Origin: Edaphochlamys debaryana
Taxonomy: Eukaryota; Chlorophyta; Chlorophyceae; Chlamydomonadales
Length of the DNA stretch: 64,000 nt
NCBI GenBank assembly: GCA_016858145.1
Contig: JAEHOE010000120.1
Coordinates: forward strand, 248,001-312,000
Direction: 5' to 3'
Positions 42,101 through 52,400 of the stretch are shown here, in pieces; the stretch's first letter is position 1; every line of letters starts with the position of its first letter. Both the position numbers and the translations under genes were made by a program. A model generated the notes under the pieces. It saw only the letters and a program-made list of their open reading frames with translations. It was not told the DNA's origin and searched no databases.

Positions 42101-43185
42101 GCACCCGTCCCGGGCCCGCACCGTGCCCCCCACGCTCAGGCCCGGCCCCCCCCGCATGCCCCCTGCCACTCCGGCCCTCCCCCCCCACACCCCGCCCCAC
42201 CCCCCCGGGCCCCACTTGTGCTTGGAGATCTCCCCCTTGAGCCGCTTGTTGTCCTGCAGCACCGGGTCGGCGGCGCCCTCCTCCCCGCCCTCCTCCTCCT
42301 CCTCGTCGCCCTCCTCCGCGGCTCCGTCGCCCGAGGGCAGCTCCGCGTCCTCGTCATCGTCATCGCCCTCAACCATGTCCGCGTCATCCTCCGACAGATC
42401 CAGGTCTGACTCATCGCCGCTGCCCGACCCGGCCTCCTCGTCAGACAGGTCGTCCTCGAAGCCGCCCTGGTGGGGAGGAAGGGGGGATAGCCGGGGGAGC
42501 AACGAGGCAAGAAAGGCTTCAGGGCAGGCGCCGGGAGAGGGAGATACCCCGCAGCCTACAGCCCACGTACAAAGCCCCAGCCGCCATGCCCAGCATAAAG
42601 GCCCTTGGGAATGGCGTCCCAGCCTCCACGGCCCTAGCATCCCTAATACCGATACTGCGCACCTGCAGGAACTCCTCCGCGTCCATGTCGTCGAACGCGC
42701 CCTTCTTCTTGGCGGCAGCGTCCTTCTTGAACTCATCTGTACGGCGAGCGGGAGTTGACCGCCGGTCAACGGGGATGCGCGGGGCGGCACTACGCGATGC
42801 CCCCGCCCTCGCCCTTGGCACCATGCCCAAACCCGACGTCCTTCCCCGCCCGAACCCGCCCCCACCCCCTGCCCCCCGGCCAGCCCCCGCCCGCCACAGG
42901 GACACCGCTGCGCACGCGTAAAGGAGCTGGGGAAGGCGGTGCGGGTTGGTGGTGCACCCGCATGCCAGCCCATCGGCCGCGACGATTGCCCAAGCCCCAC
43001 TTTCTAGCGCGCCCGACACGCGAGGTCCAGGTTCCGTTCAACGCACCTCCAGCCTTCACGACACCTCCACCGCGGCCGCCCTTGTGGCGGCCGCCGGTGA
43101 TGCGCTTGTGCTTCCGGCGGGTTGAGATAGCATTCTTCAACTGGCCCTTTTTGGCCATCTTCTTTGTAGCCTTGTTAGTGCCCAT
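36141..43185 (-). CDS. NOC2: nucleolar complex protein 2 (NOC2), ribosome biogenesis
   Basis: Nineteen phase-consistent exons encode 977 residues. In order they are 43185-43047, 42736-42663, 42466-42216, 41943-41889, 41543-41418, 41092-40996, 40826-40665, 40451-40265, 40078-39971, 39656-39554, 39393-39328, 39081-38971, 38708-38616, 38440-38396, 38214-38075, 37848-37629, 37408-37284, 37116-37011 and 36866-36141. Residues about 210-740 match the Noc2 family: SFWGNSLTLLGAI, VGFLAPFARLRD, YKQVYCWQTVNCLELWAKV, LVYPVAQLLLGAARLVPTPR, YFPLRLRL, GVFVPVAPLALEAL, SVAFPELAHLPLLQLRKFAK. NOC2 pairs with NOC1 or NOC3 to move pre-60S particles from nucleolus to nucleoplasm. The N-terminus is basic (MGTNKATKKMAKKGQLK) then acidic. 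The C-terminus adds acidic stretches and an RGG tail of about 60 residues, unusual for this family but typical of nucleolar proteins. Confidence 0.93.
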
Positions 43186-43934
43186 GGCTGCTGCGGGCGC
43201 TCAAGGCTGCCCGAGCCGAAACGCGCCGTCGGCAAATGTAAGTTCGCTTGCGTCGTCGCTGTAAAGAATTGACCTCTGGGAAAAGTTGCATACACAACAC
43301 TATACTCGCTCGCAGTCGCTGGGCTTGAGCTGGTGTCCCGCGCCAGTTCTGCCGGGCGGCGTACGGCGAGTTGGGGCATTTTGGGCCGCCTAGGCCTGCG
43401 GATGCATGGATGAGCAAGTAGACGCGCTCATATCAGGGGGGAGGGATAGAGGCTGGCTGGGAGGGGGCCCCACTGTCAGGGGAGACACAGGGGGGACCAA
43501 CACGCACGCCCCGAGGCACGCACACAGTGCAGTTTTGGGTGCCGGCAAAAGGGTGTAACTCCAGGCTGGGCGCTCCCAAACTAACACTCGTGACCCTGTC
43601 TATCCGGAGAGCCCCAGTTCAAGGGCATGTGCGTGGTGAGCAGGCTCGTTTCTTCCTGGCGCGGCCAGGGGCTTCCAACCCGTCCTTTCGGGTACGATTT
43701 TGATGGAGTGGGCGCTTTCTATGGGGCCCTGGTAGCGCCGAGACAAACCGAGCGCTAGCAGCAAGTACAAGCAGTGACGCAGCGCGTCTGGCAGGCGCTA
43801 AGGCCGAAACGAAGGAACAATATCACGGGACAAGCTCGCGGACTAGCTGCATCCTCCGCACTTCCGACCATCCCTAGCATGTCAATAGCTAATCCGTAAG
43901 CCAAATGCGGCGCTAGAGCAAGCCGGCAAAGCCC
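43186..43934. promoter_or_regulatory. divergent promoter region between NOC2 and the kinase
   Basis: About 750 bases separate two divergently transcribed genes, so both promoters must lie here. No clear TATA box stands out near either start. No additional gene is seen. Confidence 0.6.
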
Positions 43935-46900
43935 ATGTGGCGCTGGGCGCTGTGCTGCGTCGCTCCTGAAGGCCCGCTGCTTGCAGACGACACCGGTAGC
44001 CAGCAGACATCGCCCAGATGTCAGCAGCAAGGTCCAGCAAGTGGCGAGGCGGCCCCTGCATCTGGGCCTGCCGCTTGCGTGGCACCAGCGGAACCGCTCA
44101 AGTCACGGGATGCAAAGCCAGCAACAGATATTGCTGATGCGGCGTGTACTACAGCAGCTCTTGAGTTACGCGACGCGCAATGTATTGCAACTGCCTCACA
44201 TTCGATCCTTCCGCTGCCGCGCGACCCGCCCAGCCTGGCAGCCGCGCCGCCACGCGTGCTATGTCGTAGGCCGTCCTTCCTGCCTGGGGCTGTGGAGGTG
44301 GATCTGCGACAGGTTATGAGCGAGGTGTCGATGGCCGCGTGTCTGGGAGCAGCTACGTCAACTTGCAGCAAGGTGTACACGGCCACGTGGCGGGGCAGCG
44401 TGGTGGCGGTGAAGCTCATGGTGAGCAGGGGCGAGCCGGGAAGGCGCCGAGGAACTCGTGGGGTTGAACGCGGGAACCCCCCTCCCTCCCTCCCAACCGT
44501 TTCCCCCCTCCCCCAGGTGTCCTCCGACCCCGACCAGCTGCGCCTCACCACCCGCGAGGCCCTGCTCAGCCGCAGCCTGTCGCACCCGCACCTGGTGCAG
44601 ACCTACGCCATTTCGCTGGCGCAGCTCACGGAGCAGGACCTACGCCTAGACGCCTACGCGCCGGCCGCGCCAAGCCTGCCGGCTCCACAGGACGCTGCGC
44701 GCGGCAGCACGGGGGGCGCCTCCGCCTCCGCCTACGCGTTTGCCTCCGCCGGCGCCCTCACGCCGCTGGCGCTGCTCGCGGGTGGTCCCAGCTCCGGGCA
44801 CTGCGGGAGCATGGACACGGCGATGCTGATGATGGCGACGGGCATTACCAGCGGAGCCTGGGCGGGCTGCGACGGCAGCGACGGGTACGACACCTCGGCT
44901 CGGCTGGGCCTGGTTGGGCCCGGGACCGGGCCCGGGGCCGGGCCCAAGTGGCAGTGGCTGACTGAGGCCCTGGTGTTTGGGCTGCAGAGCAACGGCGGCC
45001 CGGGGCCAGGGATTGGCTCGCCGCAGGAGCCGGGCGCCTCCTGGGCTGCCTCCTCCGCCTCCGGCCCAAACGCTGGCTGCTCCTGGGCCTCAGCCTCGGC
45101 CCCGGCGGGGGCGGCGCCCAAGCCCACGCTCCGGACCCGCACCTCCTCGGTAGCCGCCGGGCTGCCAGCCTCGGCCGGCACCGCCGCGCCCTGGCCCGAC
45201 GCCACGCCCGCGCACCCGGCTCCGCCCCTCCGGCGCCCCAGCGGCCTGTCCTTGCGCCACCTGGCCGCCCCTTCCGTCGCCCGACCGCTCACCAGCGGGC
45301 CGCCCGCGCCGCTCCTGGCCGGCCCGCCCCTGCGGCCGGCGCCCGCTGTGCCCCCGGGGCGCTCTGGGCTGCCGGCGGAAGCGCCGGCTGCTCCCGGGGT
45401 GCGGCCCCGCGGCCACAGCCGCCGGTCGTGGCTGGCCCAGCAGGGGGGTGGGCAGGGCGGTGCGGTGCAGGCGCGGCCCGTGGACGCGGGCTCCAGCGAG
45501 GGCGCGGGCTCGAGCGAGGGCGCGGGCTATAGCGAGGGCGCGGGCAATGCGCGCACGTACGAGCGGCTGAGCCTCATGTCGACAATGGCGTTCGTCGACG
45601 CGTACGGCGGCGGCGGCGGTGTTGCTTCACTAGGCAATGTGGCGCAGTTTCTGGAGGAGCTGCAGGGCCTGGGGGCTGCGCCCGGGCAGCATGTGAGGCT
45701 TGGTGGGCGGATTTGGAGTGCAGGGCAGCGGGAGACGGGCTGCGGAGGGCCAGCGTGTCGTGTCGAGCAAGGGTTGGCGCATGCTGGCCCCCGGCCTCAG
45801 GCTCCGCAGTGCACGAAACCGGCTGGGCCAGTACTGCTGCTGCTGATGCCACGTGCGCGTGCTGCGTGCTGTGCTGTGCTGTGCTGTGCTGTGCTGTGCG
45901 CAGGTGACGGTGCTGGTGGGCGAGTGGTGCGACGGCGGCTCGCTGCCGGCGCTGCTGCAGCGCTGGGCGGCCTCGCGGCCGGGGCGGGGCCGTGCGGGGC
46001 GGGAGCGGGCGCTGGAGCGGCTGCTGGCGGCACTGGACGTGGCGGAGGTGGGCGTGCATGCGGGGAGGGCCTTAGGGGGAGGGCTGTGCTTGCCATTAGG
46101 TGAGGTCCAGTACGCCCAGGAGGGGGGAAGGGAGGTGGAAACACATGGAGGGCTTGGACACCTGACCTGCGCGAACCCTTCGTGGGGGCGATGTGGGTCG
46201 GCAGGGCACGCCTGGGGGGCGATGTGGGTCGGCTGGGAGGGATGGAGCTCACCTGGTCTCTGCGATATGCTTCCCTCCCACGCTCTCCACGCCCCTTCCC
46301 CCCCAGGCCATGGCCCACCTGCACTCGCTGGACCTGGTGCACGGGGACCTCAAGGTGGGGGGGAGGGGTGGGAGGGGAGGGGGGAGAGGGGAGGGGGCGG
46401 CAAGTGCACGCTGGCAAGCAGGGGTGGTGGGGAGCAGGTCACCAACGCCCTGACCCCCGCCCCCAGCCTGCCAATGTGCTGCTTCGGGCGGCGGCCACGG
46501 ACGTGGACACGCCGCTGGGCCCGTCCGAGTGCCCCCGCGCCTCCCGCGGATACGTGTGCAAGGTAGCTGACTTTGGTCTGACCAACCCCGTGGAGTCGGC
46601 CGAGGGGCTGCCGCGGGAGACCAACGGCCGGGGCTGGGGCGCGCTGGCGTACCTGGCACCCGAGCTGGTCACGGGGGGCAAGCGAGGCAAGCCGGCAGAC
46701 GTGTACAGGTGAGCGCCAGGGAGGAGGGGGTGGCTGAGCTTCCAGTCTTGCCCAGTGCAGGCCTGGCTCATACTCCCGCCCCCCGCCTCGCCCCCTCCTC
46801 CCTCTCAGCTACGGTGCGCTTCTGTGGCACATGGCCACGGGCCAGGCCCCGCACGCCTCGCTGCACCCCGCCCAGATCCTGGTGGGGCTGGCCAGCGGCG

Positions 46901-47490
46901 AGCTGGCGCTCGAGTGGCCCGAGGGCGCGGACCGCACGCTGCGCAAGATCGGGGCGGCCTGCCTGGCGCACGACCCCGCCAACAGGCCCAGCTTCGAGCG
47001 AATCGTGAGGGCGCTGCTCAAGGCCGTCGAAAGGGCCAAGCGGCACCTATGCCCGCCAGCCGAGCCCTCGCCCTCCAGGACCGGCACTGCACCCCAGCCC
47101 CTGCCGGCGTGCGCTCCGGGGCAGGCACCGCCGCCTCAGCCTCCCTCGCCGGCCCTGCACCCTGCGGCGCAGCCACCCCCACGGGCCCTGGCACGCCGCT
47201 GCCCCACCGGCCCCGAGCCGCCCCAGCGCCTGAGCCTGCCCGGCGCCGCCAGCAGCGCCGCCGCTTCGGCCGCCGCCCCGCCGCACTACTCGGGCTCGGT
47301 CCGCGCCAACACGGCGCTGCTGAGCGTCAGCAGCAGCAGCGCCGCGGGCACCTCGTGTCCCTCCAACAGCGGCCCGGGGCGGCTGGGCGCCATGGCCGCA
47401 AGGCTGGTGGGCCTGGCGGCCTCGTCGTCGTCCTCGTCCTCCTCGGGCCGGGGGGGCTCGGGCGCGTCCAGCGGCGGCGAGGGCTGGTGA
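43935..47490 (+). CDS. protein kinase, TKL/MAP3K-like, with large N-lobe insertion
   Basis: Six exons (43935-44420, 44517-45692, 45904-46047, 46307-46354, 46467-46708, 46809-47490) keep phase and give 925 residues. Kinase landmarks are VYTATWRGSVVAVKLM (ATP-binding Lys about 160), LVGEWCDGGSL (hinge), LVHGDLKPANVLL (catalytic Asp about 616, Asn 621; HGD instead of HRD), VADFGLT (Asp about 653), YLAPE (about 682), DVYSYGALLWHMATG and a RPSF segment near the end. The glycine loop is degenerate (LGAATSTCSKVY). About 370 residues of Ala/Gly/Ser/Pro-rich sequence are inserted between the helix-C region (LSHPHLVQTYAI) and the hinge. The C-terminal tail of about 150 residues is low complexity. The N-terminus starts MWRWALCCVAPEG, possibly acylated. 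It is a member of the large algal TKL/MAP3K-like expansion; the substrate is unknown. Confidence 0.88.
45855..45900. repeat. (TGCTG)n-like run at the end of kinase intron 2
   Basis: A short tgctg/tgtgc pentamer array (tgctgtgctgtgctg ...) directly precedes the acceptor at 45901-45903, taking the place of the usual C-rich tract. Confidence 0.85.
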
Positions 47491-49488
47491 GCCTCCATGT
47501 CTGGTGGTCCCTGCGTCCATGCCTGGTGGTCCCTGCAAGCCTGGCGGAGAGCGTCTGGAGATGAGCAAAGCAGAGCGGGGCTCAGGGCTTTTGGTGAGCA
47601 AGCGGCTAGTGAGCAAGGGATTGGGGTGGGTGGAAAGCAGTGACGGGCATGTTTGGAGAACTGGGGCATGGGCCCGTGTGCATACGGGGCGGTTGCGGCT
47701 AGTGCCCGCTCATTGGGAGACGGGCCCGGCTGGGTGAGGTACGCTGTGGTGAGGCCTGAGTTATGGGGCCCTGCGTGAATATACATGCATAAGGTCGGGG
47801 GCCACGGCGTGATCGATGAATAAGGCTTAATAACTGGCTGGCTGCCCACAAACGCTCCGTAGCCGTGTGGCGACGCAAACGGGTCCATGTTGATAGTCCT
47901 ACAGCTTGCAGGAGCTCGCTGGCCTGGCCGCCTGAGTGGTGGCAGGAGGGCACGTGATGCATCACAAGCGCTGCCCCTGGCCAGTCCTGTGCAAATTTGA
48001 ATGCAGCTGGCCAGGTCGTGTTGGGCCCGGGCATGTTTCTAAGCATTTGGACATTTCGTTCTTTCGATACGGTCGAGCGGGGGGAGAGTATTTGCTTGTC
48101 AAGATTGGAGCCTGTTTTCTGGAGGCCCCCATCTAACGGAGTAGCGGGCTGTACGTTACATACCACAACATTCTTTCAGTGCACGTAGCTCTGCGGCCCT
48201 CTTCATGGATGCGGAGAGGGTGCGTGTGCTCGAAATAATAGTTGGAGTATAACATAATGAGCTGAGCACGCCCACCCATGGGCCATGGTGGGACATCGGG
48301 CTTCATCCGAGCTCGTTAATGCGCGTGGGGCGAGCAACGGCATTCAAACGAGGCTGGACACTTGGGTAACGTGTGGGCTGTGGGGTGTTGAGCAGTGCCT
48401 CTTCCCCTAGGGCGTGCCCAGAGGCCGGGCTGGGGGCCGTGATGGCACTCGGTCAGATGCACATATGGGACTGACATAGCCTCAGCCGGCCCTCTGCCGT
48501 GCTTGCGGATCCCCGGCTTACGTGATCTCTGCCCCTGGCACTTGTGGAGTTGTGGCCCTGTTGCGGGCGGCCTGCTGGACCTGGCAACCCGGGGCGACTC
48601 ATTACCGGCAGCCTGACTGCATGGCTGCCAGCTTGTGGCGTGTGTAATGTGGCAGATGGACGCGAGGGTGATTGACCGATGCGGACCAGCAGGAGTGCGG
48701 CTCTGAAGCGTGGTTTGGCTTGGTGGGCCTGTCGTCAAGGAACGGCGGCCGCCTGTTTGCGGTCAAGCACTCTGCGCACCCTGCGATGGTGCGTGTGTTC
48801 CCAAGGCGGGCCGGCCGCTAGGGGCATGGGCGCGGACGCTTACGGGGAGCGAGGTAGCGGACCAAGGCTACGTACGTAGGAAGGGCCGTTGTACCGTATG
48901 GGGGCGGAAGTGCACCGTGGGCGGTGTGGTTCAGCACATAGTATCGTTGGTGACGTGCTTGTACCCTGGAGGAGCTGCGCTTTGAGTGTCCGGCCTGTCA
49001 GCCTGTGGCTCACGCGGCGGCCCGCACGACGCTAGCTCATGCAGGACAGCGTTGACCCAGGTAGACCCTAGACTGGCGGAGGCTGGCGGCAGCCTGGCGG
49101 CAGGGTTGGACTCCGCCAGTCGGGCTGCCAACCCAGTGTGGCTGCTTCCCCCGGCCCCAGCACTCGTAGCTTGGCCATCAAACCCGTCGCACTTGGCGAG
49201 TTTGTTCGGTGCATTGGCGGACATGCGGGTTGATCAGGCCTGCCGGTTAGCCCCGGTTGGTTGCGGCAGACAAGAGGTTAACCTGCAAGTATGAAGATCA
49301 TATCCATTACTTGCCCTTGCTGTATGGGAGTCGCCTCTTCTTCCTGGGGATACGGCAACAGCCCATGCGAATTGCTGGAGGCCAAGCTGAGGCTTCTTGC
49401 CCTCAGTACATCAAGACTGCGTCGGGTCAACCGCGCGCTGTCGCGCTCAGCCCAGCTTTGCTGCTAACTAGCTACCAAGCGACGTGCG
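47491..49488. other. 2-kb intergenic, kinase 3' flank to GT61 promoter
   Basis: No gene is recognised. The first part is the kinase 3' untranslated region, with a short internal repeat (ctggtggtccctg twice at 47501-47540). The composition is close to 60% GC by eye with no convincing frames. Confidence 0.5.
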
Positions 49489-52400
49489 ATGGCGCACCCC
49501 GCAAGGTTGCCGGGGCCCGCGCGGCTTTTGATCGTCGCTTCTGTGTTGATAGCTAGTATCGCAGATAGACTGGCGGTCGCTGCTGGCAGCGAGGCCGGTA
49601 CGCGCATCCGGCACCCAATGCCAGTCCACGTCCTGGGTTGGAAGGACAAGCTGAACGTGCAGCGCTGGTTCGACGATGCCATGGCGGAGATCACACAGAA
49701 CGGCACGACGCCTGTGGACCGTAACTGCGACGACAAGTTTGGCCAGGTGGGGCTCCCGCGCAATCCTTGCTCGAGGACCCCCTCCTGCCTCCTGCAGCTC
49801 CCGGTCCCCCCCCGGTGCTGTGCCCAGCCCAGACCTCCGCCTCTGACGCGTCTTCGCCCCCGCCCTCGCCCCAGGGATACATCAACAGGTGGAAGGCGTC
49901 CAGGAAGGACGTGTGCACGGGCGGCAAGTCCACCTTCACGTGCTACGAGCACCCACCCCACGACCACGGCTCCAACATCGGAAGCCTGGTGGGGGCAGGA
50001 GACAGCAAGGGGGGACAGGAGACATGATTGGAGGGCAGAAGACAGCAAGGAGGGGGGGATGTGCTGGGGTATGCAGGCGCATGGGCCTCAGTCTACAGGC
50101 CAGCCTGGCGAAGAGCCCTGGCCGGCCCCAGCTCTCGTCTCCAGCAGTCTCAGCCAGGACGCCGCTGCGGCCGCAGCCGGACGGGCGCCCCCCCTCCCCT
50201 GCCGCCCTCCCCCTGTCCGCCCACCGCTCCACCTCCGCCTCAAACCCTGCCTCTCCACCCCCTCCTCTTCTCCACACGACCCCCCCCCCCTCTTCTCCAC
50301 ACGAAGCTCCTCACGAAGCGCCAGAAAGCAACCCCGCATCCCCCCCTGCCACCCCCTGCCACCCCCTGCCACCCCTCCCCCCCAGTTCTGCACGGCCACC
50401 AACCTGGTCCTGGCCAAGACGGAGGACTTCCTGGGGGACGTGCTCACCAAGGGGGCGCGGTAGGGGCGGCGGAGGGCAGGGGTGCGCTGGCCCTGGGGGC
50501 GTGGGGTCGGCTCGGGACTCGGGTGGGAAGGACGGAGATGAGCGCAAGCCCTTGCGGTGCAGGGTGGGATCGTGTGGGCTGGGGGGGGGGACTGGGGAGG
50601 GGGCGCCCATCCCATGTGGGTCGGCGCCAGAGAGTGGGGGGCGGCGGCGGCGGCAGCGGGGGCGGGGGCGGGGTAGGTGGGGAATGGCAGGGGATGGCCA
50701 GTGCACGAACAGTCCCTTGGCCGGCCCCCTCGCTCTGCCTCGTCGCACGCCAACACGCTCGCTGCGCTGCCCCTTCCCTCCCCCCGCCCCACCGCCCGGC
50801 ACCCCCCTCCGGTCAGGTACCCCACCCCCAAGAAGGGCAGCGCCCAGGTCGCCTGCAAGCTCAATGTGCCATGGAGCCGGGACCAGGTGCGGCCCCTGCC
50901 CACAGCTGCCACCCCACGGCCCCGGCCCCGGCCCCTGCCACGCGCTAGTCCGGCGCCCCACCCGCCTCCGCCCTCGGCCTGCCCACTCTAGCAACGCGTG
51001 AGGCCTGCGCGCCTCCGAGCCTGCTCGTCCTCCACAACTCCCTCCCAAGCCCCCCAACTACCCTCCCCTCCCTCCTGACCCCTCTCCCCCCCCCTCCCCT
51101 CTCCCCCTTACGCCCCCCCCTCCCCTCTCCCCCTTACGCCCCCCCCTCACCCCGCTCACCTTCCCCCACTTACCCCCTCTCCCCCCCCCCAGGTGGCCGA
51201 CCAGCACAGCGACCGCTGGCTGCACGACGCCCTGGACGAGGTGCCCGAGGCGCAGCTGGACGCCGCCTGCTCCGACCCCGCGCGCACCGTGGACTACCCC
51301 GTGTACTTCGTGACGCGCATGGACCCCACCAACGCATTCCACCACTTCGAGGTGGGGGGGGGGGGGAAGACAGGGGGGCGGGAGGGGGGCAGGCGCGGTG
51401 GGAGGGGGGAAGCTTGGGAGGATGAGAGGGTCCCGACGGGCATTGCGCCCCGCCTTGGCCCTGGCACCTCCTCTTGCTCCCAGCCCTGGACTCCATGTCA
51501 ACGACCATGGTGCCCCCCTGTTTCTCCCTCCTCCCCCGCTTCCCCCCTCCCCCCCGCAGGAGGTGGTTAACTTCTTCTCCGCGCTGCTGATGTACGACGA
51601 CAAGGAGCTGCTCAAGAAGCAGGTGGGGGTGGTTGGGGGTTAGAGCGGTTGACGGTTTGGTTTTTTCGCGGGGGTCTGGCGGGGGCCGGGGGCCGGGCCG
51701 GGCGGGGGGAAGAGGGCCGCCCCAAGGGCTGCCAGGGCACGGGCGGCCTGATGGCCCCCACGTTTCCTCCTTCCTCTCGTGTCCGCTCAGCTACAGCCTC
51801 TCTCCCCCCCCTCGGCCATGGGAGCTGGCCCCCTCTTCCCCTCCGTCCGTTTCCCTGCGCCCAGCTGCAACCACTGCCCCCCTTCCCCCCCCCCTCCCCC
51901 CCCCAGGGCATCACCATTGTGGCCTTCGACGGCGCCCCCAAGGGCTTCTTCCTGGAGCTCTGGCGCCGCATCGCCTACCCCTACCGCATCCGCTTCCTGA
52001 GGGAGAGGCCCTACCCGGAGGCAAGCGGGGGGGGTGGGGGGAAGGGGGGTGGCGCGCAGGGGGTGTCGGGGCAGCGGGCCCCACGTCCGGGCCCGTGCCG
52101 GGCCCCATGCCGCTCCGACCGGCCGCTCCGACCGCGACAACGCCCTCCCCGGGCGCTTCCGCATACGGTACCCCTCCCCCCTCCCCTCCCCCCCTCCCCC
52201 CAGAACACGTGCTTCAAGCAGGTCCTCATCGCCGCCATGCCCCACCGCTCCCTCTACACGCACTTCTGGCCGGGGCAGCGGACCGGCTGCAGGCGAGGCC
52301 GCGGGGGGGAGGAGGACGGGGGGGGGGAAGGGGACGCGGTTAGCCAGTGCCGGCCGGGAGGCCCGGGGTTGCGCGAGAGGTGGGTGTGGGGCCGCTTGGT

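Noticed and set aside
43560..43745. tRNA-like segment in the divergent promoter (agttcaagggc)
   Set aside because: No acceptor stem or T-loop pairing could be drawn around it; elsewhere in the window no tRNA was found either.
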